A DNA stretch of 64,000 bases from Actinomycetota bacterium. Lineage in GTDB: Bacteria; Actinomycetota; Acidimicrobiia; Acidimicrobiales; Ilumatobacteraceae. Under the pieces are notes generated by a model, which was not told the origin of the DNA, made no database searches, and worked only from the letters and a program-made list of their open reading frames with translations. Within the stretch, counting starts at the first letter, position 1. Each line of letters starts with the position of its first letter. The position numbers and the translations under genes were made by a program. Where the stretch lies: assembly GCA_016870215.1 (NCBI GenBank), contig VGCD01000007.1:16310-80309 (forward strand). The letters run 5' to 3'. Positions 43,038-53,100 of this stretch are shown here, piece by piece.

Positions 43038-44711
43038 TCAGGAGACGACGTAATCGCGCATGCGCTTCTGAATGAGCTCGCGACGCTTCTGCAATTCGCG
43101 GTAGGTGAGCGAGTTAGTCGCGACATCGACTCCAAGGCTCGCTTTGACACTGTCGAAATTGAATTCGACGGCAGTCGGGTCGATGCCCAATTCCTTGCCA
43201 AGTCGCTCACCGTGTCGTTGAGTGAAGACGAGGGTGATGTTGGCGACCTCAGCCAAGAGGTCAAGGTCGGGGGCGAGCCGTGCGATTGCGCCGTCGAGAA
43301 ACACCATGTTCTTCACGTACAGCATGAGTTCTTTTGGCAACTTTGCGCCGTAGGCGAGCAACGACTTCACCACGCGCTGAACTTCCTTCACCAACTCTTC
43401 ACCCGACAATGTCGTCGGGTCGATTGGTTCTGCGAGTCGCAGGTCGATGATGACGTCATCGATGACGGTGTCGAGGGGTAAGGCGCCGAGATCGCGAAGT
43501 GCTGCCACTTGGCCACGAAGATCATTCGTGGTTGCAGCGAGCATGAGTTTGAGAAAAGCGAGACGCCGTACGTCGCTCAGGCGGCCCACAATGCCGTAGT
43601 CGAGCAATGCCGTGCGTCCATCGGCCATGACGAACAAGTTGCCGCCGTGAAGGTCGCCATGGAATACGCCGCGGATGAGCGCACCCTCCATGAACGCGAT
43701 CATTCCGGTTCTGATGACGGCTTCAGTATCGATGCCGGCGTTGTGCATACCAGCCACATCGTCGAAGTTGAAGCCTTCGAGACGCTCCATCACCAGAACT
43801 CGTTTCGTGACAAGTTCAGGATGTGGTCGCGGCACGACATATCCGTTCTGGTCCAACTCACGCAGCATCGTTGCAACGTCAACCATGTTCGCTGCCTCCA
43901 TCCGGAAGTCCAGCTCTTCAACGATGGTCTCGGCGAACAACTCCACCAACGCGGGTGGATTTGCAAGCGCAGCCACAGGAATGCGGCCAATCATCAGAGG
44001 TGCAATCCACGACATGACTTTGAGGTCTTCACGCACTCGGTCAGACACCGTGGGGCGCTGTACCTTCACAACCACGTCTTCGCCGGTTCGCAGAGTTGCT
44101 CGATGTACCTGCGCAATCGAGGCCGCTGCGAGTGGCGTGGTGTCGAAAGTCGCGAACACATCAGACAGGCGAGCCCCCAAGTCACGTTCGACAGTGCGCA
44201 ACACATCAGCGAAAGTCTCGGCCGGCACTTGGTCGCGACATTTCTTGAACTCACCCACGAGTTCTTCTGGAAACAAGCCTTCACCACTACTGATGATCTG
44301 AGCAAGCTTGATGTAGGTAGCGCCGAGTTTCTCGATGGCCATGCGAAGTCGACGCGAGAGATCGGCACGTGACTCTTCTGGAGTGTCGAATGTTGAGAAC
44401 CACAAGACGCCGCGTCGACGCAAATACCAGGGCGCAATGGCACGTCCGAGTCGATACACGACGACGACCAAGCGGCGAAGGGGAGGCAGGACACGACGCT
44501 TTGTCAAGGTGGGAACTTCACGTTGTGCTGCAGAGCGAAGATCGATGGCGACCTCTGTCCACGCTGACCCAGCAGGGTCGAGAATCCACGGTGGTTGATC
44601 AGAGAATGCGCCGAAGGCCAAATCAGCCGCCGGAGCGTGGGGAGTAACGCTCACCTCTGAAGTCTGCCCGTTTGCGTCTGACGGCGTCTCGTCGTGAGGA
44701 CGATTGCTCAT
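43038..44711 (-). CDS. ABC1/AarF/UbiB-family atypical kinase
   Basis: From ATG 44711 the protein is 557 aa. It has the ABC1 signature: the KxGQ-equivalent helix GATYIKLAQIISSGEGLFPEE (K-Q variant with A-Q), the Ala-rich loop AAASIAQVHRA in place of the kinase P-loop, VVVKVQRP with the Lys, EELDFRMEAAN, FHGDLHGGNLFV and LLDYGIVG. UbiB relatives support ubiquinone or other lipid and quinone metabolism; actinobacterial members are largely uncharacterised. No clear C-terminal membrane helices are seen. It is divergent, by only 24 bases, from the CoA-transferase gene. Confidence 0.88.
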   Translation of the reverse strand: MSNRPHDETPSDANGQTSEVSVTPHAPAADLAFGAFSDQPPWILDPAGSAWTEVAIDLRSAAQREVPTLTKRRVLPPLRRLVVVVYRLGRAIAPWYLRRRGVLWFSTFDTPEESRADLSRRLRMAIEKLGATYIKLAQIISSGEGLFPEELVGEFKKCRDQVPAETFADVLRTVERDLGARLSDVFATFDTTPLAAASIAQVHRATLRTGEDVVVKVQRPTVSDRVREDLKVMSWIAPLMIGRIPVAALANPPALVELFAETIVEELDFRMEAANMVDVATMLRELDQNGYVVPRPHPELVTKRVLVMERLEGFNFDDVAGMHNAGIDTEAVIRTGMIAFMEGALIRGVFHGDLHGGNLFVMADGRTALLDYGIVGRLSDVRRLAFLKLMLAATTNDLRGQVAALRDLGALPLDTVIDDVIIDLRLAEPIDPTTLSGEELVKEVQRVVKSLLAYGAKLPKELMLYVKNMVFLDGAIARLAPDLDLLAEVANITLVFTQRHGERLGKELGIDPTAVEFNFDSVKASLGVDVATNSLTYRELQKRRELIQKRMRDYVVS

Positions 44712-44735
44712 GTGACGAGGGTTATTGTCACGCGA

Positions 44736-45905
44736 ATGAGCAAAGACCATGATGAAAAGCGCACGCCTGGTCCGTTGGCAGGTGTGCGCGTCGTCGAACT
44801 TGGTGTGATGGTTGCGGGCCCCGCTGCTGGTGGCGTCATGGCCGATTGGGGTGCTGATGTCATCAAGGTCGAGTCACCAACGGGCGATCCACTTCGGCAC
44901 ATTTTTGCCGCACTAGGCACTGTTGGCGACTTACCGACGCCGCCCTTTGAAATGGACAACCGCGGCAAGCGTTCCGTTGTGCTCGATGTGGCGAACGAAG
45001 ACGATCGCAGCACGCTGTTGTCGCTCATCAAAGACGCTGATGTCTTTCTCACCAACATCCGTTTGCCATCGCTCGCACGCTTGGGGCTTGACCCCGAAAC
45101 GTTGACCGAGAAGTTCCCCAACCTCATTTATGCGTTGCTCACTGGCTACGGGCAAAGCGGCCCCGATGCTGCTCGCGCTGGTTATGACGTTGGTGCGTTT
45201 TGGGCTCGATCCGGATTGGCACAGAACACGGTGCCATTAGATGCGTATCCGTCGATGCTCGGAGGTGGGGTGGGCGATCACGTCACAGCAATCACGTTGG
45301 TGTCTGGCATCGCTGCCGCATTGTTCGACCGCACTCGTACCGGTCGTGGACGCTTGGTGCACACCAGCCTCTTGCGTGCAGGTGTGTATGCGAACAGTTG
45401 GACTCTTGGTGTGCACCTTCGCTTCGGGCGAGTTGAGAGTGCACGACATCGAGAAGACAGTCGAACGCCACTCATCAACCCGTATCGCACGGGTGATGGG
45501 CGAGGGCTCTGGTTGCTCGGGCTTGAAGCTGACCGACATTGGCCAAACGTTGTTCGTGCCATCGGACGTGAAGATCTCTTCGACGATCCTCGTTTCGCAA
45601 CGGCTAGGAGTCGCAAAGAAAATGGAGGAGCGATCGTGGCGCTGCTCGATGAAGTTTTTGCTCGCTACACGCGCGACGAACTGACGAAGATTCTCGACGC
45701 CCACGATGTGTGGTGGGCGCCGATCAACACCATCGGCGACACCTTGGAAGACCCGCAAGTGATTCTCAATGAAGGCCTTGTCGACATGACACCGCGAGAG
45801 GGAGATGAACCGTTCCGCGCAGCGAACAGTCCGATCGACTTTGGTGGTTACATGGTGCGTCCGCGAGCCGTGCCAACTCTTGGCGAGCATGAGCCGCGTT
45901 GGTGA
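44736..45905 (+). CDS. Type III CoA-transferase (CaiB/BaiF family)
   Basis: From ATG 44736 the protein is 389 aa. It has the N-terminal Rossmann-like segment GPLAGVRVVELGVMVAGPAAG, WGADVIKVESPTGDPLR, the GYGQSGP motif and AGYDVGAFWARSG, where the Asp after GY fits the CoA-esterified Asp of formyl-CoA transferase. The racemase His seen in the second CaiB protein of the window (61797) is Tyr here, so I call it a transferase. The donor and acceptor acids are unknown. A 20-base gap separates it from the convergent cysQ. Confidence 0.85.
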   Translation: MSKDHDEKRTPGPLAGVRVVELGVMVAGPAAGGVMADWGADVIKVESPTGDPLRHIFAALGTVGDLPTPPFEMDNRGKRSVVLDVANEDDRSTLLSLIKDADVFLTNIRLPSLARLGLDPETLTEKFPNLIYALLTGYGQSGPDAARAGYDVGAFWARSGLAQNTVPLDAYPSMLGGGVGDHVTAITLVSGIAAALFDRTRTGRGRLVHTSLLRAGVYANSWTLGVHLRFGRVESARHREDSRTPLINPYRTGDGRGLWLLGLEADRHWPNVVRAIGREDLFDDPRFATARSRKENGGAIVALLDEVFARYTRDELTKILDAHDVWWAPINTIGDTLEDPQVILNEGLVDMTPREGDEPFRAANSPIDFGGYMVRPRAVPTLGEHEPRW

Positions 45906-45924
45906 CTCGCAGCAGCTCGAAGTG

Positions 45925-46713
45925 TCATCGACTCCGTTTGCCCCAGAGGGACTCGAGTACGGGTTCTGCAAGTTCCTTGCGACACACCAACAAGTCGGGA
46001 AGCCACGTGTCGCGATCGTTGTAGATGAGCGGCGTGCCGTCGATTCGACTGACGTGTAGTCCTGCGGCAGCAGCAACGGCAGCAGGGGCAGCTGAATCCC
46101 ACTGATGCATGCCGCCGTCATGAAGATAAATGTCGGCCTCGTTCATGACGATTGACATCGCCTTCGCACCCGCGCTACCAAGGCGAAGCGCTTCACAGTT
46201 CAAGTCTTCGGCCACGATGACAGCGCAATACGGTGCCCGATTGCGAGACGTCACGAGTCGCGGTCGTTCTGACTCTCTAGCACCAACAGTGGGAGCCGGG
46301 TCAGTGCAGAACACCTCGTCGATTGCAGGCAATGACACTGCGCCTGCGGTGAGTTGGCCTTGCTCCCACAACGCAACGTGAACGGCCCAGTCGGCACGTC
46401 CCTCGCCGTATTCGTTCGTTCCGTCGAGCGGGTCGATGATCCACACTCGATCGGCTGAGAGACGTCGTGCGTCGTCGGCGCCTTCTTCCGACAACACGGC
46501 ATCATTGGGGCGAGCTTCGCGAAGACCAGTCATCAAGAAACGATGGCCGAGCATGTCGCCGGTGTCTTTGAGCGTCCACATGGTGGTGCCTTTGGCAACG
46601 AGAGATGTGCGGTGGGCGAGAAGCTGGCGACCTGCCTCACGCGCAAGCGTTTTCGCTAATTCATGGTCGTTCAAGTTCCGCCACAGCGACATATCAATTG
46701 CTTCGTCGGTCAC
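45925..46713 (-). CDS. cysQ: CysQ-type inositol monophosphatase / 3'-phosphoadenosine phosphatase
   Basis: The protein (262 aa) is a Mg-dependent, Li-sensitive-type phosphatase. Motifs are LSEEGADD (metal Glu), WIIDPLDGTNEYGEGRADW (metal Asp pair) and the late HQWDSAAPAAVAAAAG. The EYGEGR segment matches actinobacterial CysQ, which removes the 3'-phosphate from PAP of sulfate assimilation or acts on inositol and fructose phosphates. It starts with GTG, and its first bases overlap the stop of a small membrane protein gene by 4, so it is coupled to it. Confidence 0.85.
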   Translation of the reverse strand: MTDEAIDMSLWRNLNDHELAKTLAREAGRQLLAHRTSLVAKGTTMWTLKDTGDMLGHRFLMTGLREARPNDAVLSEEGADDARRLSADRVWIIDPLDGTNEYGEGRADWAVHVALWEQGQLTAGAVSLPAIDEVFCTDPAPTVGARESERPRLVTSRNRAPYCAVIVAEDLNCEALRLGSAGAKAMSIVMNEADIYLHDGGMHQWDSAAPAAVAAAAGLHVSRIDGTPLIYNDRDTWLPDLLVCRKELAEPVLESLWGKRSR

Positions 46714-47015
46714 TGCACACCGCGCACCAATGAGATGGTGTCTTTCACCAGTTGGCGCGCTGTTTCTTCGTCAGCTCCTTGTGCCACGAGTTCGGCGATA
46801 CGTGCCTCGATGCGTTCGGCAAGTGCATCACTGAACACATCAACACGTTGCGTGCGCGTGACGGCAGTGGCCGCAAGCAATACGACCGCAGCGAGCGCAG
46901 TTGTGCCACCGAAAGTGAGCACCCAGCCCTCATTGTTGCCGGCAATCGACGACACGATCATGCCGGCGATTCCGCCCACGAAGATAATCGCGCACAGCAG
47001 TCGGAGTGACTTCAC
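46710..47015 (-). CDS. Small two-helix membrane protein, function unknown
   Basis: The protein (101 aa) starts with GTG 47015. Two hydrophobic helices (about 5-25 and 31-51) are followed by a basic turn (VTRTQRVD) and a long charged amphipathic helix (LAERIEARIAELVAQGADEETARQLV). It lies between ettA (11 bases) and cysQ (4-base overlap), so the three form one operon. I do not recognise a family. The topology suggests a short hairpin anchor with a cytosolic coiled-coil tail. Confidence 0.75.
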   Translation of the reverse strand: MKSLRLLCAIIFVGGIAGMIVSSIAGNNEGWVLTFGGTTALAAVVLLAATAVTRTQRVDVFSDALAERIEARIAELVAQGADEETARQLVKDTISLVRGVQ

Positions 47016-47026
47016 GGCTCGGCCGA

Positions 47027-48703
47027 TTACCTAGCGAGAGGCTTGTACTTGATGCGGTGAGGTTGCTCTGCGGCAGAGCCAAGTTCCTTGCGACGCCACG
47101 ATTCGTACTCACTGAAGTTGCCTTCGAACCAACGCACTTGGCTGTCGCCTTCGAAAGCAAGGACGTGTGTAGCGATTCTGTCGAGGAACCAGCGATCGTG
47201 ACTGATGACAACTGCGCAACCGGGGAACGATTCAAGGGCATCTTCAAGTGCACGCAATGTGTCGACGTCGAGGTCGTTTGTTGGTTCGTCGAGAAGAAGC
47301 ACGTTTCCGCCACGCTTCAACAGTTTGGCGAGGTGTACGCGGTTGCGTTCTCCACCAGACAAGTCACCAACACGCTTTTGTTGGTCGCTGCCCTTGAAGT
47401 TGAAACTGGCCACATACGCACGGCCGTGAATTTCGCGTCCACCGACTTTCATGTGTTCGACGCCACCGGTTATCTCTTCATAGACCGATGCGTCGTCGTT
47501 CAATGAGTCGCGACTTTGGTCGACGTAACTGAGCACCACCGTGTCACCGACCGTGATGCTTCCCGATGTCGGAGCTTCTTGACCAGTGAGCATGCGGAAC
47601 AGCGTGGTCTTACCTGCTCCGTTCGGGCCGATGATGCCGACGATGCCAGCTGGTGGAAGAGAAAAGGAAAGATCTTCGATGAGTAGTCGGTCGCCGAAAC
47701 CTTTGCTGAGGTTTTCCACTTGGATGACCGTGTCGCCGAGGCGTGGGCCAGCAGGAATGGCGATTTCAAGTCGGTCAGGACCACGTTCGGCGGCGAGCGC
47801 CTCGGCGTGCAACTTGTCGTATGCCGCGATGCGTGCCTTGCCCTTTGCTTGACGAGCTTTGGGCGACATTTTCACCCATTCGAGTTCGCGAGCAAGAGTG
47901 CGTGCGCGCGACTCGCTCTGCTTTTCCTCTTGCGCAAGTCTCGTTTGTTTCTGCTCGAGCCATCCGGTGTAGTTGCCTTCGAAGGGGAATCCACGTCCGC
48001 GATCAAGTTCGAGGATCCACTTAGCCACATTGTCCAAGAAGTAGCGATCGTGCGTGATGGCAACGACAGTGCCGTGGTACTCCTGCAAGAAGCGCTCGAG
48101 CCAGTCGACGCTCTCGGCGTCGAGGTGGTTCGTTGGTTCGTCGAGCAACAATAAGTCAGGTCGGCTGAGAAGCAGCCTGCACAACGCCACTCGTCGACGT
48201 TCACCGCCTGACAACTTTGTGACATCGGCATCGTTTGGTGGACACCGCAAGGCGTCCATCGCAATTTCGACATTGCGCTCCAAACTCCACGCGTCGGCAG
48301 CGGCGATTTTGTCTTCCAACTCGGCCTGGAGTGCACCAACCTTTTCGTAGTCGGCATCGGGGTCACCCCACATGGCCATGACTTCCTCGTAGCGCGCGAG
48401 AAGGTCGCGCACTGGAGCAACGCCATCCATGACATTGCCGAGCACGTCTTTGGTGGCGTCGAGTTGGGGTTCTTGTTCGAGCAGGCCGACGGTGAATCCG
48501 GGGGTAAGCCGGGCCTCACCAGTGAAGCCGTCATCGATACCGGCCATGATGCGCAGAAGTGACGACTTTCCCGAGCCGTTCGACCCAATGACGCCGATCT
48601 TTGCGCCGGGGTAGAAGGACAGCGAGATGTCCGCCAGCACAGTGCGGTCGGGCGGGTAAAAACGGCCGAGTTTGTAACAGGTGTAGATGAACTCGTGAGC
48701 CAC
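47027..48703 (-). CDS. ettA: Energy-dependent translational throttle protein EttA (ABC-F ATPase)
   Basis: EttA binds the ribosomal E site and gates entry into the elongation cycle according to the ATP/ADP ratio. The 558-aa protein has two ABC cassettes: Walker A GSNGSGKSSLLR and GPNGAGKTTLFR; signatures LSGGERRRVALCR and LSGGERNRVHLAK; Walker B LLLLDEPTNHLD and VLLLDEPTNDLD. The arm helices lie between the first Q-loop and signature, and a P-site linker rich in Glu and Arg joins the cassettes. The start is GTG with GGGAGGACC ahead, a strong ribosome site. First gene of a leftward operon with the small membrane protein and cysQ. Confidence 0.93.
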   Translation of the reverse strand: MAHEFIYTCYKLGRFYPPDRTVLADISLSFYPGAKIGVIGSNGSGKSSLLRIMAGIDDGFTGEARLTPGFTVGLLEQEPQLDATKDVLGNVMDGVAPVRDLLARYEEVMAMWGDPDADYEKVGALQAELEDKIAAADAWSLERNVEIAMDALRCPPNDADVTKLSGGERRRVALCRLLLSRPDLLLLDEPTNHLDAESVDWLERFLQEYHGTVVAITHDRYFLDNVAKWILELDRGRGFPFEGNYTGWLEQKQTRLAQEEKQSESRARTLARELEWVKMSPKARQAKGKARIAAYDKLHAEALAAERGPDRLEIAIPAGPRLGDTVIQVENLSKGFGDRLLIEDLSFSLPPAGIVGIIGPNGAGKTTLFRMLTGQEAPTSGSITVGDTVVLSYVDQSRDSLNDDASVYEEITGGVEHMKVGGREIHGRAYVASFNFKGSDQQKRVGDLSGGERNRVHLAKLLKRGGNVLLLDEPTNDLDVDTLRALEDALESFPGCAVVISHDRWFLDRIATHVLAFEGDSQVRWFEGNFSEYESWRRKELGSAAEQPHRIKYKPLAR

Positions 48704-48810
48704 GGTCCTCCCAAACTACCCGCCGACAGTCCCCGTGGGCTTGTCGATGCGGTGATACCGTCTTTTCGCCCGTCGACAAGGCGGCGCGTCACCAAGGGGG
48801 ATACCCAACA

Positions 48811-49578
48811 ATGATTGCTCTCGAACTTCTCACTCGCGACTACCTCGGCAACTTCGCCTTCAGGTGGCTGCACGTCGTGGCCGGTGTCTGTTGGATTGGG
48901 TTGTTGTACTACTTCAACCTCGTGCAAGTGCCAGGTCTCGCCGGTTACGGCGACGAAGGCAAGGCGCGAAACATCACCATCGACCAGATTGCGCGCCGTG
49001 CGCTGTGGTGGTTCCGCTGGGCCGCAATCGCCACGCTCGTCACTGGCATTCTCATCACCGGTTTGGTGGAGAACTACTTCGAGAACTTCATGGGCGAGGG
49101 CAGCAGTGCCGGAATCGGACACAACGTCGCAATCTCTGTTGGCATGGTGCTCGGCATTCTGATGGCGGCGAACGTGTGGATGATTATTTGGAAGAACCAG
49201 AAGGTTGTGCTCGCAAACGCTGCAAACGTGCTCGCCGGCAAAGAGGCCGACCCGTCAGCTGCTGCCGCGGGACGAAAGGCACTGCTCGCGTCACGTCAGA
49301 ACTTCATCTTCTCGTTCTCGATGCTCTTCTACATGGTTGGTGCGGCGCACTTCTACAGTGGCGCGTTTGGCGATGCGACTTCAAGCAACGCCTGGACATT
49401 CTTCATTGTGTCAGTGGTCATCATCGCAGTTCTGCAGATCAACGCTCTCGGGCTACTCGGCGGAACTGCCGCAACGAACAAGTTGCTGTGGCCATACGAG
49501 AGCCACAAGAACGCCCTCATCGCTGGTGGTGTCTTGTGGTTGGTGCTCTGGCTACTGTCAGAGTTCTTGCTCGCCTGA
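48811..49578 (+). CDS. PuuD/DUF989-like integral membrane protein
   Basis: The protein (255 aa) has about six hydrophobic helices and begins with RWLHVVAGVCWIGLLYYFNLVQVP, the pattern of the membrane domain of PuuD-type urate hydroxylases (DUF989). A conserved His is in this first helix and another in GAAHFYSG. The cytochrome c domain that PuuD carries at its C-terminus is missing, so urate activity cannot be assumed. AAGGGGGAT lies 8 bases before ATG 48811, a strong ribosome site. A strong hairpin terminator follows the gene. No purine-catabolism genes are near. Confidence 0.75.
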   Translation: MIALELLTRDYLGNFAFRWLHVVAGVCWIGLLYYFNLVQVPGLAGYGDEGKARNITIDQIARRALWWFRWAAIATLVTGILITGLVENYFENFMGEGSSAGIGHNVAISVGMVLGILMAANVWMIIWKNQKVVLANAANVLAGKEADPSAAAAGRKALLASRQNFIFSFSMLFYMVGAAHFYSGAFGDATSSNAWTFFIVSVVIIAVLQINALGLLGGTAATNKLLWPYESHKNALIAGGVLWLVLWLLSEFLLA

Positions 49579-49603
49579 TATTTCGCATCACTTTGATGCA
49601 AAC

Positions 49604-49633
49604 AAAAGGACCGCCCCACGGGGCGGTCCTTTT
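49604..49633. terminator. Strong bidirectional intrinsic terminator
   Basis: AAAAGGACCGCCCC-ac-GGGGCGGTCCTTTT is a perfect 14-base inverted repeat (the innermost pair or two will open to form the loop). GC-rich in the middle, it ends in TTTT rightwards and, on the other strand, in TTTT leftwards. It lies 25 bases after the PuuD-like gene and 26 bases before the end of the convergent cupredoxin gene, so it can serve both. It is the clearest terminator in the window. Confidence 0.92.
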
Positions 49634-49659
49634 CAGTTCTCGAACGACGTCAGCTGAAT

Positions 49660-50052
49660 TTATTCAACGACGAGTGTCGCCTTCATGTTGTTGTGGCCAG
49701 GAACGTCACAGATGAGGGTGTACGTGCCGGCCTCGAGCGTGACCGGACCAGAGTCGACGTCACTTTTCTTGTTGACCACCAATTTGAAGTTCGGCACCTT
49801 CTGGTCGTCTTCCGCGATGATCAATGTATGGCGAATCGAGTCTTCATTCACGTAGCCGAAGGTGATGTCACCCGCTGGCACGGGTCCGTATTTCTCGACA
49901 TCAAAGCGAAGTGTCGGCACCGCCTTTACGACGAGCGCACCGGCAGGCACGGTTTCAGCAGGTGCTGATGACCCACCGCCGCATGCCGCAACGGCAGCAA
50001 CGAGCCCGGCCCCGAGGGTGAAGGTTTTGACGCGAGAAGAGATGCCAGACAT
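49660..50052 (-). CDS. Cupredoxin-like lipoprotein with type 1 copper ligands
   Basis: From ATG 50052 the protein is 130 aa; the longer frame to 50100 adds a poor N-terminus. The lipoprotein signal ends in AAVAAC (lipobox near 23). The mature domain of about 100 aa is a small cupredoxin: His in IRHTLIIAEDD, then TYTLICDVPGHNNMKATLVV with Cys, His and Met. These four (His, Cys, His, Met) are the type 1 copper set. It could be a surface electron carrier. It is convergent with the PuuD-like gene across a shared terminator. Confidence 0.88.
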   Translation of the reverse strand: MSGISSRVKTFTLGAGLVAAVAACGGGSSAPAETVPAGALVVKAVPTLRFDVEKYGPVPAGDITFGYVNEDSIRHTLIIAEDDQKVPNFKLVVNKKSDVDSGPVTLEAGTYTLICDVPGHNNMKATLVVE

Positions 50053-50164
50053 GTCCCTAAATTTACAGAAAAGGCGCTCGTGTGGCATGAGCGAGGACAA
50101 ATTTCACAACTACCATTGACTACGCGGGACAACGACGTTCACGCAACCACATTCGAGGCAGCAC

Positions 50165-53100
50165 ATGACTGACACCGCCGATCGACAGCAGGATTTTGGA
50201 GCCAATTCATGGCTCGTGGAGGAGATGTACGAGCAGTACACCGCTGATCCCACATCTGTCAGTGACGCATGGCGCGAGTTTTTCAGTGATTACCGAAGCA
50301 TCATGTCAACGAGCAACGGTGCCATCGCGACGCCTGCCCCTGCTGCGCCACCAACAGCTGCCCCTGCCGCTTCGAACGGTGTCGCAACTACCGCCACCCC
50401 TGCACCGTCTGTCGCTACCAATGGTTCGAGTGCGCGCGGAGCCTCTTCTGCGCCGGCACCGGCAGTCGCTACAAGTGTCACTCCGGAACCCATTCGCGGA
50501 GTTGGTGCCACCATCGTCACGAACATGGAGCGCAGCCTCACTGTGCCCACCGCGACAAGTTTCCGCAATGTGCCCGCACGATTGCTTGAAGTCAACCGCA
50601 AGGTCATCAATGACTACCGTTCGCGACACGGGCTGAGCAAGGTCTCGTTCACGCACCTCATTGCCTACGCAATTGTGCGTTCAATCGCAGATGCAGTGCC
50701 GAACATGAACAACTCGTTCGTGCCAGATGCGAATGGAAAGCCGCAAGTGGCGCGCAACCCGCACGTCAACATTGGTCTTGCCGTTGACATGGAAAAGCCC
50801 GATGGCAGTCGTTCGCTCGTTGTTCCAGTGCTTCGCGCAGTTGATGTGATGTCGTTCGCAGAATTCTTGGTGGCCTATGACGACATCATTCGCAAGGTCA
50901 AGTCCAACAAGCTCACAGTTGACGATTACCAAGGCGCCACCATCAGCCTCACGAACGTAGGCATGATCGGAACGGTTCAGTCCGTTCCACGGCTCATGCC
51001 GGGGCAAGGTGTCATCGTCGGTGTCGGTGCCATTGATTACCCGGCCGAATTTCAGGGCAGTGATGAGGCAACGCTGAACGCATTGGGTGTCTCCAAGGTT
51101 GTCACGGTCACCAGCACGTATGACCATCGCATCATCCAAGGCGCCGAGAGCGGCGCGTTCTTGAAGCATGTTCATGAATGTCTGCTCGGCGAGCACGAAT
51201 TCTTCAATTCCATTTTCCGCAGCCTCGACATTCCGTATCAAGCGGTGGAGTGGCGCACCGACGTCAGTCCGCTGAATCGCGAAGAGTCGCTCATGCACAA
51301 GCAGATGCAAGTGGGCACCCTCGTGCGAGTGCATCGTGTTCGCGGCCATCTCATTGCAGATCTCGACCCGTTGCACTGGAAAGAGCCAGTGTTGCCACCC
51401 GAATTGGACCCAGCTACTTACGGCATCACCATCTGGGATCTTGAGCGGGAATTCCTGACGGGCGGTGTTGCTGGCAGCACCAAGATGAAGCTCGACGAAC
51501 TGCTCGGTGTGCTGCGAGACGCATATTGCCGCACCGTCGGTATCGAATACATGCACATCCAGGACACCGCGGAACAGAAGTGGATTCAGTCCAAAGTGGA
51601 AGGCATCACCTTCACGCCCACACTCGATGAGAAGTTGCGCATTCTTGAGCGCCTGAATGCAGCCGAGGCATTCGAGAAGTTCCTTGCCACCAAGTATGTC
51701 GGCACAAAGCGGTTTGGGCTCGAGGGTGCGGAGTCGATGATTCCGATGGTCGACGAGATCTTGTGCTCAGCCGCCGACGATGGAATGCACGGTGTTGTGT
51801 TCGGTATGCCACACCGTGGTCGACTCAACATGCTCGTCAACGTGATGGGTAAGGACTACTCACAACTCTTCAAAGAGTTCGAGGGACACTTGAGCCCCGA
51901 TTCCGTGCAGGGAAGCGGAGACGTGAAGTACCACCTCGGTGCGCACGGCACGTATGTGTCGGCGAACGGCAACTTCATTGACGTCGAACTCGCCGCCAAC
52001 CCTAGCCACCTAGAGACCGTGAACGGTGTGGTTCTTGGAATGGTGCGCGCCAAACAGGACGCGATACAGCCACCACTGCTGTACAGCGTGATCCCGATTC
52101 TCATGCACGGCGACGCAGCCTTTTCGGGTCAAGGTGTTGTGTACGAGGGTCTTGCGATGAGCGACATCAACGGATACCGCGTCGGTGGAACCATTCACCT
52201 CGTGGTGAACAATCAGATCGGTTTCACTACGTCACCGAAGTTCGCACGTTCATCGTTGTACGCCACCGATGTCGCAAAAAGTGTGCAAGCGCCAATCTTC
52301 CACGTGAATGGCGATGACCCCGAGGCATGTGCACGTGTCGCACGGCTTGCGTACGAGTACCGACAGAAGTTCCACAAAGACGTCGTCATCGACCTGATGT
52401 GTTACCGACTGCATGGCCACAACGAAGGTGACGACCCGAGTTATACGCAACCACTCATGTACAGGGCGATTGCCGAGAAGCGCAGCGTGCGCAAGATGTA
52501 CGTCGAGCACCTGGTGAAGCGTGGCGACATCAGTCTCGACGTTGCCGAGCAGACCCTGCAGGACTACCAGTCGAAACTGCAGGCAGCACTCGACGACACG
52601 CGACAAAAGGCCCCGGAGAAAGTCAAAGCAGCCCGTCCGCCGGCACCGCTCGGTGTGTTGCCTCACGTGAACACCGGCGTCGACAAGAACGCCATCGAGA
52701 AAATCTTCTATTCGCTCACCAAGTACCCCGACGGCTTCAATGTCCATCCGAAACTCATGCGCCAGTTCGAGGCACGCGAGAAGGCGTACCAAATCGACGG
52801 TGACTTTGAATGGGCGGTTGGCGAGGCGCTGGCTTTCGGCTCGTTATTGCTCGAGGGTTTCGACGTGCGTCTTGCAGGAGAAGATTCACGTCGTGGCACG
52901 TTCAGTCACCGACATGCATCGCTCGTCGACACTGTCAATGAAGACACTTTCCTGCCCTTGAAACACCTCGACGGAGCAACAGGTCGCTTCTGGGTGTACG
53001 ACTCATTGTTGTCGGAATACGCAGCACTTGGTTTCGAGTACGGCTACTCGCATGCGAACCGCAACGCGCTCGTGATGTGGGAAGGCCAATTCGGCGACTT

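Noticed and set aside
43509..44372. A 287-codon plus-strand frame inside the ABC1-kinase gene
   Set aside because: Antisense shadow, rich in His, Cys and Arg, with no family similarity.
44712..44731. Inverted repeat GTGAC...GTCAC in the 24-base divergent gap, as a possible operator
   Set aside because: The arms are only 5 bases and GTGAC/GTCAC is common in this sequence, so chance is likely.
45237..46121. A 294-codon minus-strand frame inside the CoA-transferase gene
   Set aside because: It is antisense to a gene with clear family motifs, has no recognisable domain and is best explained by codon bias of the true frame.
47872..49122. A 416-codon open frame on the minus strand across ettA and the start of the PuuD-like gene
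   Set aside because: It overlaps two well-supported genes in other frames and its translation shows no domain and a biased Ser/Thr/Arg composition typical of frame shadows.
50681..51556. A 291-codon minus-strand frame within kgd
   Set aside because: Antisense to the acyltransferase and E1 parts of Kgd; no start context or motif supports it.
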